The notes under the pieces: model-generated
Told to the model about the DNA's origin: nothing
The model's database searches: none
Seen by the model: the letters and a program-made list of their open reading frames with translations, nothing else
Origin: Campylobacter gracilis
Lineage (GTDB): Bacteria; Campylobacterota; Campylobacteria; Campylobacterales; Campylobacteraceae
Direction of reading: 5' to 3'
Assembly: GCF_018374135.1 (NCBI RefSeq)
Contig: NZ_JAHAFS010000008.1
Location: 1 to 64,000 of the forward strand
DNA length: 64,000 bases
Translations under genes and position numbers: made by a program
Shown here: piece by piece, positions 33,853 to 42,596 of the stretch
How the letters are laid out: each line of letters begins with the position of its first letter
Position numbering within the stretch: position 1 is the first letter of the stretch

Positions 33853-35823
33853 CTAAATTTCGGTTAAAATTTCGGCCAGCTTTTCGGAATTTACGCTGCC
33901 GATCTGGCGCAGGTTCGCAATCTCCGCGCCCTCTTTAAAAAACAGAATCGTAGGCGGACCGAATACGTTAAAATGCGCTTTTATCGCCCTATTTTGCTCG
34001 CTATCTTCGCTAAGATCGATCTTTAAAAGGCTAAATTTATCAAGCGCGCCGACAAGCGCAGGGTCTGCAAACGCCCGCTCGCTCTGCTCGCAATTTTTGC
34101 ACCAGCTAGCCCAAAAATCGACTATAACGGGCTTTTTGGAATTTTCTATTTCGCCCTGCAGCTGCGCCAGATCGCGCACAAACGAAAAATGCGCGCCGCT
34201 AAAATTTTGAGCGCTAGAAATTTCGCCCGCTTGCAAGCCCTCGCCGCCCAAATCGCCCTCAAAATATCTCGCGTTTTGCGGAATTAGATTACCAAGCGGC
34301 CTGGAAAAATCTTTCGCACCGCTGGCAAAGCCCGCGAGTAGCAGCGCCGAATACAGCGCGATTACAAGAGCCAAAGCGCGCTTGATACTGCCCGCGCCGC
34401 CGTCAAACAGCCCCAAAAATCCTGCGAAGATCGCGCCTAAAACCGCGTAAATCAACAGGCTTAAATTTTCGCCGATGAGCGTACGCGAGATCCACACCGC
34501 CGTAAAAAGCAGCAAAAAGCCAAAAATTTTAGGCACCGCCTCCATCCAAGCTCCGGGTCTCGGTAGCGCGCCGCCGAGGCCAACTACAAGCAGCAGCGCA
34601 CCGCTTCCGAGCCCCAGCGCAAAAAGAGCCGCCGCACCCAGCAAGACGTCGCCGCTGCCCGCGATGTAAACGAGCGCGCCCGCAAGCGGAGCGGAGATGC
34701 ACGGCGATACGACGAGCGCCGAGATAAGCCCCATCGAAAAAACTCCGATCAGGCCGCCAGCATTTTCGCTTTTGCTATTTAAGAAGCTTTGAAAACGCGC
34801 GGGCAGGCGAATCTCGTAAAATCCGAACATCGAAAGCGCAAGCGCGGCGAATATTAGCGAGGTTAGGATCAGTGCGGGCGGAGTTTGCAGCAAGCCTTGT
34901 AAATTTTGCCCGAAAACCGCCACAAAAGCCCCTAAAATCGCATACGAGCTCGCCATCCCAAAAATATACGCGAGGCTTACGGCGAGGCTTTTTTTTGCGC
35001 TCGGCTTCGAGGAAGTTTTCGCTACGATGATCGACGAGAGGATCGGGATGAGCGGATAGACGCAAGGGCTTAGCGAGAGTAGCACGCCATAGCCGAAAAA
35101 CAGCGTGATTGCGGCAATGAAGCTCTTGCCGCCAAGAACGTTTAAAATTTTATCCTGCTCGGAGATGGAATTTGCGTGCGGATTTTTGTGCGTGGAAGCT
35201 TCGTCGGAATTTAAAGCAGCGTTTTCAGCCGAGCTTGCCGCGGAATTTCCCGCCGCATGCGAGTTTGTCTCAGGATTTGCCTCTTCGCCCGAAGCTAAGG
35301 TATTGCTTTTAAAATTTGAAGTCCCGCTCTGCGCGCTGTATGCGGCAGAAATCTGCGCGGAATTTACGCCGCTTCGGTATTTTTTCAGCTCGGAGTTTGA
35401 AATTTTGCTGATCTGATAGCCCTCCACCACGCGCTTGAAGTTGAAGCCGAACTGCTGCGGCTGGTAGCAAAAGCCCGATTTCGTGCAGCCCAAAAAATCG
35501 CCGTTAAGCACGAAATCATCGCTATCTGCGGCATTTGCAAGCACGAGGCCTAAAGGCACGGCGATGCTAAATTTGCCCTCATAAATTTTATAATCCTTGT
35601 ATTCGGTCGCGGCGGGCAGATTTATTAAATTTGTGACCTCCGCGCCGCCGATGAAAATTTTTATCTCGTTTTGATAGAGATAGACCCCGTCCGCGATATC
35701 AAAGCCTAGCGTTACGCTATCGCTTTGCGCCGTCGCGTTAAGCTTGAACGCATCAGAGGGTTTCAGGGGCTCGGCGCCCAAGCCTAAAAGAAAAAACGCT
35801 GCCAAAATAAGTGATCTGATCAA
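33853..35823 (-). CDS. dsbD: Thiol:disulfide interchange protein DsbD, with a low-complexity linker
   Basis: DsbD passes electrons from cytoplasmic thioredoxin to periplasmic disulfide enzymes. It has a signal peptide, an N-terminal periplasmic domain (about 20-140, FLGCTKSGFCYQP carries its Cys pair), eight membrane helices (about 225-490, LSLSPCVYPLIPIL and VVSPCISAPLAGA carry the other Cys) and a thioredoxin domain with WASWCKNCEQ. Between domains 1 and 2 (about 150-225) is a Ser/Ala/Asn-rich linker of about 75 residues not usual for DsbD. The start is TTG at 35823 with AAGGA upstream. Total 656 aa. Confidence 0.92.
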   Translation of the reverse strand: MIRSLILAAFFLLGLGAEPLKPSDAFKLNATAQSDSVTLGFDIADGVYLYQNEIKIFIGGAEVTNLINLPAATEYKDYKIYEGKFSIAVPLGLVLANAADSDDFVLNGDFLGCTKSGFCYQPQQFGFNFKRVVEGYQISKISNSELKKYRSGVNSAQISAAYSAQSGTSNFKSNTLASGEEANPETNSHAAGNSAASSAENAALNSDEASTHKNPHANSISEQDKILNVLGGKSFIAAITLFFGYGVLLSLSPCVYPLIPILSSIIVAKTSSKPSAKKSLAVSLAYIFGMASSYAILGAFVAVFGQNLQGLLQTPPALILTSLIFAALALSMFGFYEIRLPARFQSFLNSKSENAGGLIGVFSMGLISALVVSPCISAPLAGALVYIAGSGDVLLGAAALFALGLGSGALLLVVGLGGALPRPGAWMEAVPKIFGFLLLFTAVWISRTLIGENLSLLIYAVLGAIFAGFLGLFDGGAGSIKRALALVIALYSALLLAGFASGAKDFSRPLGNLIPQNARYFEGDLGGEGLQAGEISSAQNFSGAHFSFVRDLAQLQGEIENSKKPVIVDFWASWCKNCEQSERAFADPALVGALDKFSLLKIDLSEDSEQNRAIKAHFNVFGPPTILFFKEGAEIANLRQIGSVNSEKLAEILTEI

Positions 35824-35931
35824 ATTTTATCCTTTTAAATTTTTTCCTACATTCTAACGTAATAAGTATGAATTTATAGTGTAATCTAAAGAACTTTTTT
35901 GTAAAATTCCTTAAAATTTTTAGGAGGCGAT

Positions 35932-36834
35932 ATGAGCAAAGAGATCAAAACCGAAACGGGCGAAATAGCGCTGAAAGAGATAGAATTTAAAAGCTCAAAG
36001 TACGAAAAAATCTCGTTCAAAGACTACGAAACCCTGCTTGAGAGATACCAGATCGAGCTTTTGAAGCTGCAAAAATTCGTAAAGGAAAAAGGCTTAAAAA
36101 TTTTGATTTTGATGGAGGGGCGCGACGCGGCGGGCAAAGGCGGCACGATCAAGCGCTTAACCGAGCATCTAAACCCACGCGGATGCCGCATCGTAGCGCT
36201 CGAAAAACCGAGCAACGTCGAAAAGACGCAGTGGTACTTCCAGCGCTACGTCGCGCACCTACCAAGCGGCGGCGAGATTGCGATCTTTGACCGCAGCTGG
36301 TACAACCGCGCGATGGTCGAGCCAGTGATGGGCTTTTGCACCCACGCCGAACATAAAGATTTCCTACGTCAAGTGCCTAAATTTGAGGAGCTTTTGGTAA
36401 GTGCGGGGATAATTTTGTTTAAATTTTACTTTTCGGTCTCCAAAGAGGAGCAAAAAAGGCGCTTCGAATCGCGCCGCACCGACCCGCTGAAGCAGTATAA
36501 ACTCTCGCCGGTGGATGCGAGATCGCAGGAGCTGTGGAATCAATACACGCTCGCAAAATACTCGATGCTGCTCGCTTCAAATACCGAATTTGCGCCGTGG
36601 ACGATCCTTGATAGCAACGACAAAAAGATTGCGCGGCTAAACGCCTTCCGCTGCATACTCTCGCGCATAGACTATCCCGAAAAGATCGATGCGAAGGAGC
36701 TTGCGGTGGATCCAAACCTCGTGCGAAACGGCGCCAGGGAGATAGTCCTAATGGAGGATAGCCAAAAAAGCGAGGCTTGGCGCAAGCTGGAAAGCCCCTC
36801 CCGCAAGAACAAGAAGGATAAGAAAAAGGGTTGA
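35932..36834 (+). CDS. ppk2: Polyphosphate kinase 2 (PPK2)
   Basis: PPK2 uses polyphosphate to phosphorylate nucleotides (commonly GDP to GTP in the class with this length). Walker A is MEGRDAAGKGGTIKRL near residue 62, the lid/Walker B part is IFDRSWYNRAMVEPVMGF near 120, and SVSKEEQKRRFESRRTDPLKQYKLSPVD follows. The family ends DSNDKKIARLNAFRCIL. Length 300 aa is typical. AGGAGG precedes the ATG by 6 bases. It stands alone and is divergent from dsbD. Confidence 0.94.
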   Translation: MSKEIKTETGEIALKEIEFKSSKYEKISFKDYETLLERYQIELLKLQKFVKEKGLKILILMEGRDAAGKGGTIKRLTEHLNPRGCRIVALEKPSNVEKTQWYFQRYVAHLPSGGEIAIFDRSWYNRAMVEPVMGFCTHAEHKDFLRQVPKFEELLVSAGIILFKFYFSVSKEEQKRRFESRRTDPLKQYKLSPVDARSQELWNQYTLAKYSMLLASNTEFAPWTILDSNDKKIARLNAFRCILSRIDYPEKIDAKELAVDPNLVRNGAREIVLMEDSQKSEAWRKLESPSRKNKKDKKKG

Positions 36835-36955
36835 ATCTTGCCAATGAAGATTACCCACTAAGAATTGCTAGGGAGGCTTGCTAGGAATTGCTCATTAGGA
36901 ATTATTTTCTAATAATAGAAATGCATTGAATTCTATGATTGTGACCTCAAGATCT

Positions 36956-37265
36956 TTGGGATTCTATCCAATTGGGAATTGTAACATGAACATGTTGTAT
37001 TCTTAAACCGCTTGAGAAATGCAGAATCTATCCTGTTGGGAATTGAAACTCAGACGCTCGCACGGATTTAATAAGGGCAATTCAGTAGAATTCCATCCCG
37101 TTGGGAATTGAAACTCATCAATAAAGGCGCTTTTTATAGGGATTTGGTGCGTAGATTTCCATCCCATTGAGAATTGAAACTATCGACGGTGAGCCTATTA
37201 AGGTTTACGCGATACGCCTTTTGTGGCAGAAATGGATAGAATTCTCATCTCGCTATAAATTAAAA
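36956..37265 (+). CRISPR. CRISPR array 2: four recognisable repeats plus a decayed fifth, same repeat family as array 1
   Basis: Repeats: 36956-36985 (diverged, ends GGGAATTGTAAC), 37021-37049 (one base shorter), 37085-37114 (exact match to the array 1 consensus) and 37151-37180 (three changes); a fifth about 37236-37265 is barely recognisable (ATAGAATTCTCAT, ending in TAAATTAAAA). Spacers are 35, 35 and 36 bases, then about 55. The second repeat carries AATCTATCC, also seen in repeats 1 and 2 of array 1. Broken AGGAATTG words at 36860-36905 may be older repeats. No cas operon in the window. Confidence 0.85.
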
Positions 37266-37776
37266 AGATTAGTTGTGACTGGGATATGATACAATATGGG
37301 GCACTTATATGAAATTTCATTCGGTTTCAATTCGCCTACTAAATATGTTAAATTTATGGGTTACTAATGAAATTTTGGAGTTACTCACAAATTAAAATTT
37401 TAACGAACTGTATATTTGCCGCAATATAAATAGATTTAAATGCAACTCATTTAGTAGCAAATTCCAAAATATTTGTAAAAATGCACGCTAGGTATCTTAA
37501 AAGCTAGGTTGAAGAAGGAAATCTGCATTAATTTTAATTAAATTTACGCTACAAATTTAAGATCATGTGCCAAAGTTAGAATTTAAAATTAAATTAGATG
37601 ATACCGAAGAGGCAGAAAGATGGAAAAATTTTTATAAAGCAGAATTTGCTAGCATCCTCTGAAACTACAAAACAAAGAATATCGGCGTGGTCGTCATAAA
37701 AAGGAAAAATCATCTAAATTTAATGGATATTACCGCCTTTGTCACATAAAGTATAATAAATAAATGCCTCCGTCAA
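37266..37776. other. Gene-poor AT-rich stretch with a broken reading frame
   Basis: Between array 2 and the small basic protein gene nothing intact is visible. A 63-codon stretch at 37561-37749 looks like coding sequence interrupted by one stop. Confidence 0.45.
37561..37749 (+). pseudogene. Possible gene remnant with one in-frame stop
   Basis: One frame reads PKLEFKIKLDDTEEAERWK, then NFYKAEFASIL, a TGA at 37660-37662, then NYKTKNIGVVVIKRK and NHLNLMDITAFVT before TAA. The amino-acid use is protein-like across the stop, which suggests an inactivated gene. I do not recognise a family, and no ribosome site is visible. Confidence 0.3.
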
Positions 37777-37911
37777 TTATTTTTTAAAATTTTTAAAAAA
37801 TTTCTTCAAAAGCGCCTTGTAAAAGATCGCGAATTTCGACTCTTTTTTCTCATAAATCACGCGAAAGACGCCCTGCAGATCCAGCTTTTCTTGCAAAGTA
37901 ATGTTTTGCAC
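37777..37911 (-). CDS. 44-residue basic protein directly after an HTH regulator
   Basis: Starts GTG at 37911 one base after the stop of the HTH gene, with AGGAG six bases upstream inside that gene. The product (MQNITLQEKLDLQGVF, then RVIYEKKESKFAIFYKALLK) ends in a strongly basic KKFFKNFKK tail and may be an amphipathic helix. A regulator followed at once by a tiny basic protein resembles a toxin-antitoxin layout, but nothing in the sequence proves toxicity. Confidence 0.5.
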   Translation of the reverse strand: MQNITLQEKLDLQGVFRVIYEKKESKFAIFYKALLKKFFKNFKK

Positions 37912-37912
37912 C

Positions 37913-38158
37913 CTACTCTCCTATAAGTTTTTTTATCTTATGCAGCACAAACGCAGCGTCGTCGCTATCGAGCTCGCACAACATCTGGCATATCGCGGTC
38001 GCTGCCTGCGGCTTGGTTGTGCCCAAACGCCAGTCCTGATACGTCCGCATCGACACGCCTAACCTCTGCGCCATCGCGGCGTGCGAGATCTTTTTGCCGT
38101 TGTTTTTAGCTTCGACGGCATTGTGCAAAATGTTGAATATATCGCTCGTTTCTAACAT
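37913..38158 (-). CDS. Helix-turn-helix DNA-binding protein (XRE-like)
   Basis: An 81-residue protein: an acidic helix (MLETSDIFNILHNAVEAK), then the helix-turn-helix ISHAAMAQRLGVSMRTYQDW with RLGTTKPQAA after it, then two more helices (ICQMLCELDSDDAAFVLHKI). The start is ATG at 38158; an upstream TTG at 38173 is in the AT-rich leader and less likely. It is followed by a coupled 44-residue gene. Three AATTATACA boxes upstream (38164, 38185, 38268) may be its own operator. Confidence 0.7.
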   Translation of the reverse strand: MLETSDIFNILHNAVEAKNNGKKISHAAMAQRLGVSMRTYQDWRLGTTKPQAATAICQMLCELDSDDAAFVLHKIKKLIGE

Positions 38159-38163
38159 ATGAA

Positions 38164-38276
38164 AATTATACAAATTTATTCGTTAATTATACATAAAATC
38201 GTATAAAATGAATAAAAATCGTGTTATTCATAAGTAAAAATAGCAAAACACTTCGTTTATCCGTGCGAATTATACA
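38164..38276. promoter_or_regulatory. Three AATTATACA boxes upstream of the HTH gene
   Basis: AATTATACA occurs at 38164-38172, 38185-38193 and 38268-38276. The first two are 21 bases apart, two turns of the helix, and the first nearly touches the start codon. This fits autorepression, but the sequence is AT-rich and chance is not excluded. Confidence 0.35.
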
Positions 38277-38810
38277 GAATACTGCATAAAATAAACATAA
38301 AATTTTATAAAATTACGTAGAAAAAGCAAAAAGCTTTATGATCTTACACGAGTTAGCGCTTTATCAAGAGAATTGCACCTAAATTTAAAACTACAGCGAC
38401 TAAAAAATACAAAAGCCATTCCAGCGTAAGACAAAAGTAGCAACCGAATTTATGCAGAATTTTTAAAAATTTCGGTGCTTAAATTTTTATAGCAATAGTC
38501 AAGACGTAAAATCAATATTGCAAGAATCAAAAAATTTTGCATAGCTCAACTCGTACTTTGACTATTTTAAAATTTACAGAAATTGTCGCATAGAATTTAA
38601 CTCATAAAAATTCTTGATCATTTAGAACTTGAAAAGCGAAAATCGCAAAACTTATCTAGCGAGACTATTACACTGCAAAACAAATGATCTGAAAAGTTTT
38701 ATAATTTATTTCAAGTTGTAAGTGTTCTGGAATATTTAGATAATAAAAATTTAGCATAGTGGAGTATTAATGAATAAAAGTTAAATTGACATAAAATAAA
38801 TCTTTAATAA
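38174..38810. other. 640-base AT-rich intergenic stretch
   Basis: No gene is supported on either strand. It holds the AATTATACA boxes at its left end and scattered AAAATTT words; AT content is clearly higher than in flanking housekeeping genes, in keeping with an accessory segment (37.2-39 kb) between ppk2 and glyS. Confidence 0.5.
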
Positions 38811-39020
38811 TCAAACCCAATCAAATCGCACGCGCAAATCCTCTCCTCGCAAGATAAAATCAAACACCGTGCGTTTAAAAATTTTACCGCTTGATTCGTG
38901 CCTGTATCCTACGTGCTCTGAAGCAGGCAGGTAGCGATAAAGAAAGCCCTGAATCAGCTGCGAGAGAAATTTTGAGATTTTTAGATTTTTAGTTGGTAAT
39001 TTTGCGTTGATGATTAGCAT
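38811..39020 (-). pseudogene. Possible N-terminal fragment of a Cas6-type CRISPR endoribonuclease
   Basis: A 69-residue frame with a good ribosome site (AAAGGAG) before ATG 39020. It starts MLIINAKLPTKNLKISKF, continues LSQLIQGFLYRYLP and then HVGYRHESSGKIFKRTVFDF. Cas6 proteins have this order: a basic beta strand, a helix like LQGFIYxL, a histidine and GY, then a (G)K(R/I)FK-(L/x)FxFS strand. Full Cas6 has about 220-260 residues; here the rest is missing and AT-rich DNA follows. A fragment of Cas6 between two decaying arrays makes sense, but the match is by eye and only moderate. It could be an unrelated small protein. Confidence 0.45.
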
Positions 39021-39092
39021 TTGCGCTCCTTTGCGCGGTAAAATTTTGCCCAAGGTTCGCGCAAACCTTGGGTGAATGAGCTCTAAGCGGTA

Positions 39093-41120
39093 TTAAAATC
39101 CTATCTCTTTGATATCGGCAAACTGCAAAAACGCACGATAAATTTGCCCGATATTTGCGATACGATTTGCGCGTATCGCGGCATCCTGGACGTTTATCAT
39201 CACGTTATCGAAAAAATCATCAATCACGCCTTTAAGCCCAAATAGTGAGCGCAGATACCCACTCACGTCGTTTCCGTTGAGCTTAATCGCCCTGAACGCC
39301 GCATTTAGCGCACGCTCAGCGTCGTGTTCGAATAGGTTTTCGTCCACCGCGCCTATTTTTTCGTCCTTGATGATATTGGCTAGGCGCTTAAAGGTCGCAA
39401 AATTTTCCCCGAAATCCGCTGCTGCTGCGATCTCGCCCAGCGCCTTTATGGCCTTGCTTAGTAGTAATAGATCGTTTTCGCCGCTTGCGATGCACGCCTT
39501 AATCACGGACGGATTTATCTCGTCAAAAATTCCGTATAACCTATCTTTTATAAAATCCAGCAGCTTAGAAATGTCAAATTTCTTATAATTTGGCGCCAGC
39601 TTTTGCGCCAGCGCATTCGCATCAAAGCTCAATCTTTGATTTAGTAAAATTTTAATTAGCCCCGTAGCTGCGCGGCGAAGCGCATACGGATCTTTGTTAC
39701 CGCTTGGAACTTTATTGATACTAAAAAGCCCCAGGAGTGTTTCAAATTTCATCGCCACAGCGATTACGCTACTAAATACACCGCTTGGCAGCTCGCTATC
39801 TTCGCCGCTAGGAAGATATTGCTCGCGTATCGCGCGGCATACATGCTCTGCTAGTCCAGCGTGTGCGGCATAGTAACTGCCCATAATGCCTTGAAGCTCG
39901 CTAAATTCGCCCACCATCGTGCTGCTAAGATCTGCTTTACTAAACATTACGGCATTTTCTATATCCAGCGCAAAATCCTTTTTACCGATCTCCGCCTCAA
40001 TCTGCGTAGCATAATCCGCGCTCAATGCCCTTGCTACGGCTAGCTCGCGCACTTGCTTATCATAAACTGAGCCAAGAGCTTGCATATAGGAAATTTGCTT
40101 AAGTTTTTCAGGACTAAATTCCGCTTGCAAATCGCTCTTCCAAAAAAACATAGCATCGCTTAGGCGCGCGCGTAAAACTTTTTCATTGCCACGTACCACT
40201 AGCTCGTCATCATCGGTGATCGCATTACTAACGACAACGAAGTGATTGCTTAGGCTTTTACTCTCGAAAACGGGAAAATAGCGCTGATTCTCTTTCATCG
40301 AAGTGATAATAACCTCTTTTGGCACGCTTAAAAAATCTCGCTCAAAGCTGCCTAGCAGCGCAGTCGGATACTCGGTGATCGCCGTTACTTCATCCAGCAA
40401 TGCAGGATCGACCTCGATCTTAAAGCCATGCTTTTTTTCGAGATTTGCAAACTCGCTTAGAATTTTATCCTTTCTTTTCTGCTCGCTTAAAATTACGCCG
40501 TTACGCTCCAGCAGTGCGAAATAATCTGCGGCGTCTTTAAATTTAATCGCTTCGTAACCAAATTTTCGGTGCGGAAAAAATGCAGCCGCGCTTCGCACGC
40601 CATAAATTTCAAAATCTACGTTTTGACCGCCCAAAACGCAAGCTATGCTTCTTATCGGACGGATAAACTCAAACTCGCCGCTACCCCAGCGCATCGCGCG
40701 TCCAAAATTTAGTGATCGCAAAAACTCCTCTATCATTTCGCCCAAAATTTCACGACTATCGCGCCCCTTTTGCACCGCAGCGTGGTAGAGTACCTCTTTG
40801 CCACCTATCTGCCGAAATTCCAGCTCGCTTTCGCTTATGCCGCATTTTTTAGCAAAACTTAGCGCTGCAGGGCTCCACGCGCCGTCTTTGAGCGCTACGG
40901 ATTTAGGTGCACCCGTGCTTACAATCTGTGCATCATCACCACGTTGCGGAAAATCCTCGTGAAATAGCACAAATCTACGCGGGCTAAATTCAAAGCGAAA
41001 GTCGCTATTTATGCGGTTGGCCTCAAGCACCGCGCGCCATTTTGACGCGATATTCGCACGCTCTTTTAAAAACGGGATCGCAGGCAGCTCCTCGACCCCA
41101 ATCTCAATGAGTAGTTCCAT
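39093..41120 (-). CDS. glyS: Glycyl-tRNA synthetase beta subunit
   Basis: The beta subunit of the alpha2-beta2 glycyl-tRNA synthetase, which recognises tRNA. The protein starts MELLIEIGVEELPAIPF, the family signature, and has STGAPKSVALKDG, RSIACVLGGQNVDFE, EVIITSMKENQRYFPVF and DPYALRRAATGLIKILL in order. Length 675 aa is normal. The alpha subunit (glyQ) is not in the window. AAGGA precedes the ATG, and the start overlaps the end of a 44-residue gene in another frame. Confidence 0.97.
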   Translation of the reverse strand: MELLIEIGVEELPAIPFLKERANIASKWRAVLEANRINSDFRFEFSPRRFVLFHEDFPQRGDDAQIVSTGAPKSVALKDGAWSPAALSFAKKCGISESELEFRQIGGKEVLYHAAVQKGRDSREILGEMIEEFLRSLNFGRAMRWGSGEFEFIRPIRSIACVLGGQNVDFEIYGVRSAAAFFPHRKFGYEAIKFKDAADYFALLERNGVILSEQKRKDKILSEFANLEKKHGFKIEVDPALLDEVTAITEYPTALLGSFERDFLSVPKEVIITSMKENQRYFPVFESKSLSNHFVVVSNAITDDDELVVRGNEKVLRARLSDAMFFWKSDLQAEFSPEKLKQISYMQALGSVYDKQVRELAVARALSADYATQIEAEIGKKDFALDIENAVMFSKADLSSTMVGEFSELQGIMGSYYAAHAGLAEHVCRAIREQYLPSGEDSELPSGVFSSVIAVAMKFETLLGLFSINKVPSGNKDPYALRRAATGLIKILLNQRLSFDANALAQKLAPNYKKFDISKLLDFIKDRLYGIFDEINPSVIKACIASGENDLLLLSKAIKALGEIAAAADFGENFATFKRLANIIKDEKIGAVDENLFEHDAERALNAAFRAIKLNGNDVSGYLRSLFGLKGVIDDFFDNVMINVQDAAIRANRIANIGQIYRAFLQFADIKEIGF

Positions 41121-41238
41121 CTTTATCCTTTTTTCGTTGATTTCGTTTTTCGTTTTTCTCCATCATTTCGCGGTTAAATCCTACGATCATAAATATCATA
41201 AAAAGCACGAAAAGTGCGGTTATAACGGCATGTATCAT
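41104..41238 (-). CDS. 44-residue single-helix membrane protein overlapping glyS
   Basis: A short frame whose ATG (41236-41238) overlaps the stop of the upstream nuclease gene (ATGA) and whose end overlaps the start of glyS by 17 bases. The product has one membrane helix (AVITALFVLFMIFMIVGFN) and a very basic tail (EKRNQRKKDKDG). The overlap at both ends suggests translational coupling within a leftward operon. It has no recognised family; small proteins of this type often lie upstream of housekeeping genes in Campylobacter. Confidence 0.6.
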   Translation of the reverse strand: MIHAVITALFVLFMIFMIVGFNREMMEKNEKRNQRKKDKDGTTH

Positions 41239-42596
41239 TCTACTATAAATTCCTTTTGCCCTTTATAAATCGTAAAATAGGCATTTTTAAATTCTAAATT
41301 TTTGCCGTTTTGCACAGGAGCGCTTTTGCGAAAAATTCTAAACTCGCCCACGCCTTTTAGATCAATTATGCCGTCTTCAACATCGCCTTTGATCGCTCTT
41401 ATCACATCTCCTGCGCGCAGCTGCCGCACTGATACGCTAGGCAAAACGTATGGCGCGATAGAGCCTACGTTGCCGCCTCTAGATACGATCTCAAAATCGT
41501 CTATCTCAAAGCTTTGCTTATAAAATTTCGTCTTTTTTACTAGCAGATCGAGTTTATCGCCTAACCGTAGCCCGCTGCCGCCATAGACAAAAACTCCGCT
41601 TCCATCTTGGGAGATCGCAAAGCCGTGGCGGTTTGCAAAGCTCACGACTGCGCCTTTTATCAGCATAGGCTCGCTTATAATGCGCCCGTAAAGCTCCTCT
41701 ATCGTGACGGTTTTTGCGGAGCTAGCGGTATTTTTAGCTAAAAATTCTTGCTTTCTTGGCGTAGATTTTAAAGCGCCTTCGTTCGTCAGAATGAAGCTAA
41801 TCGGAAAATGATCGGAAACGGTAGAGAATTTAGCAACCGCGAAGCTGTCCTTTTTATATCCCGGCTCGCTACTAAAAAAATCGTCGCTAAGCAAGATATG
41901 ATCGAGCACCGCGCCGCTTTCATGAGACTCACAAGAGCTAAAATGCTTTAACTGCGAGCAGGGATGCAGCGCCCACAAATCGCTAAATCCATCGCGCTCG
42001 ATAAGCTCGTTTAGCAAAGAATTTCGCCCAAAATTCGTATTAAAATCTCCCGCTATGATAGCGCGTTGGTGCCCTTGCAAAACCTCGCGTAAAAAAGCGA
42101 AATTTCGCCTGCGCTCGCTTAGCGGATTGCGTGCAGAGAGCATATGTACGACATAAAAGCTAAAATCAGTGCCGCCAAGCGCAAAATCAGCGCGCAAAAT
42201 ATCTCTAGTTTTAAGCTCTACTGGGCGATAGGTTTTTTGAAATTTTATCGGTATGCGCGACATCACCGCCACGCCCGCAGGTGCAGTCTGCGCGCGCGAA
42301 AAAGCGTAGAATTTATAGCCTGCCTTCTGCGCAAGCGCTTTTAGCACCGCTTCGTTTTCGATCTCTTGCAGCCCCAAAATATCGGCATTAAGCGCGCTTA
42401 TCTCATTCGCTATCTCTTGCAGCTTGCGCTCGTATTTTTGCTCGCTCCAGCCTCCGCGCCCGATCTCAAAATCCGCGTACTCCGTGCCGTCGTTTACGCC
42501 GTCGAATAAATTTTGCACGTTAAACGATGCGATTTTCAGCTCCGCTGCACTCGCGCCGCAGAAAAACATCGCAAAAAGTAGCGCTAAAACTCGCAA
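41235..42596 (-). CDS. Secreted endonuclease/exonuclease/phosphatase family protein
   Basis: A 453-residue protein with a signal peptide (LALLFAMFFCGASAAELK) and an EEP (DNase I-like) domain. KIASFNVQNLF, ILGLQEIENEAVLKAL, AIIAGDFNTNFGRNSL and VSDHFPISFIL are the four diagnostic motifs: the metal-binding Glu in LQEIE, the catalytic GDFN and the SDH near the end. After residue 290 there is an OB-fold-like domain (VKGAVVSFANRHGFAISQDG). It could degrade extracellular DNA or RNA. Upstream of a 44-residue membrane protein and glyS. Confidence 0.88.
   Translation of the reverse strand: MRVLALLFAMFFCGASAAELKIASFNVQNLFDGVNDGTEYADFEIGRGGWSEQKYERKLQEIANEISALNADILGLQEIENEAVLKALAQKAGYKFYAFSRAQTAPAGVAVMSRIPIKFQKTYRPVELKTRDILRADFALGGTDFSFYVVHMLSARNPLSERRRNFAFLREVLQGHQRAIIAGDFNTNFGRNSLLNELIERDGFSDLWALHPCSQLKHFSSCESHESGAVLDHILLSDDFFSSEPGYKKDSFAVAKFSTVSDHFPISFILTNEGALKSTPRKQEFLAKNTASSAKTVTIEELYGRIISEPMLIKGAVVSFANRHGFAISQDGSGVFVYGGSGLRLGDKLDLLVKKTKFYKQSFEIDDFEIVSRGGNVGSIAPYVLPSVSVRQLRAGDVIRAIKGDVEDGIIDLKGVGEFRIFRKSAPVQNGKNLEFKNAYFTIYKGQKEFIVE

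Noticed and set aside
36419..36844. 141-codon minus-strand frame opposite ppk2
   Set aside because: The PPK2 motifs on the plus strand are clear; this frame is a shadow.
37303..37395. Short plus-strand frame starting MKFHSVSIRL, downstream of array 2
   Set aside because: Only about 28 codons, no ribosome site, AT-rich context.
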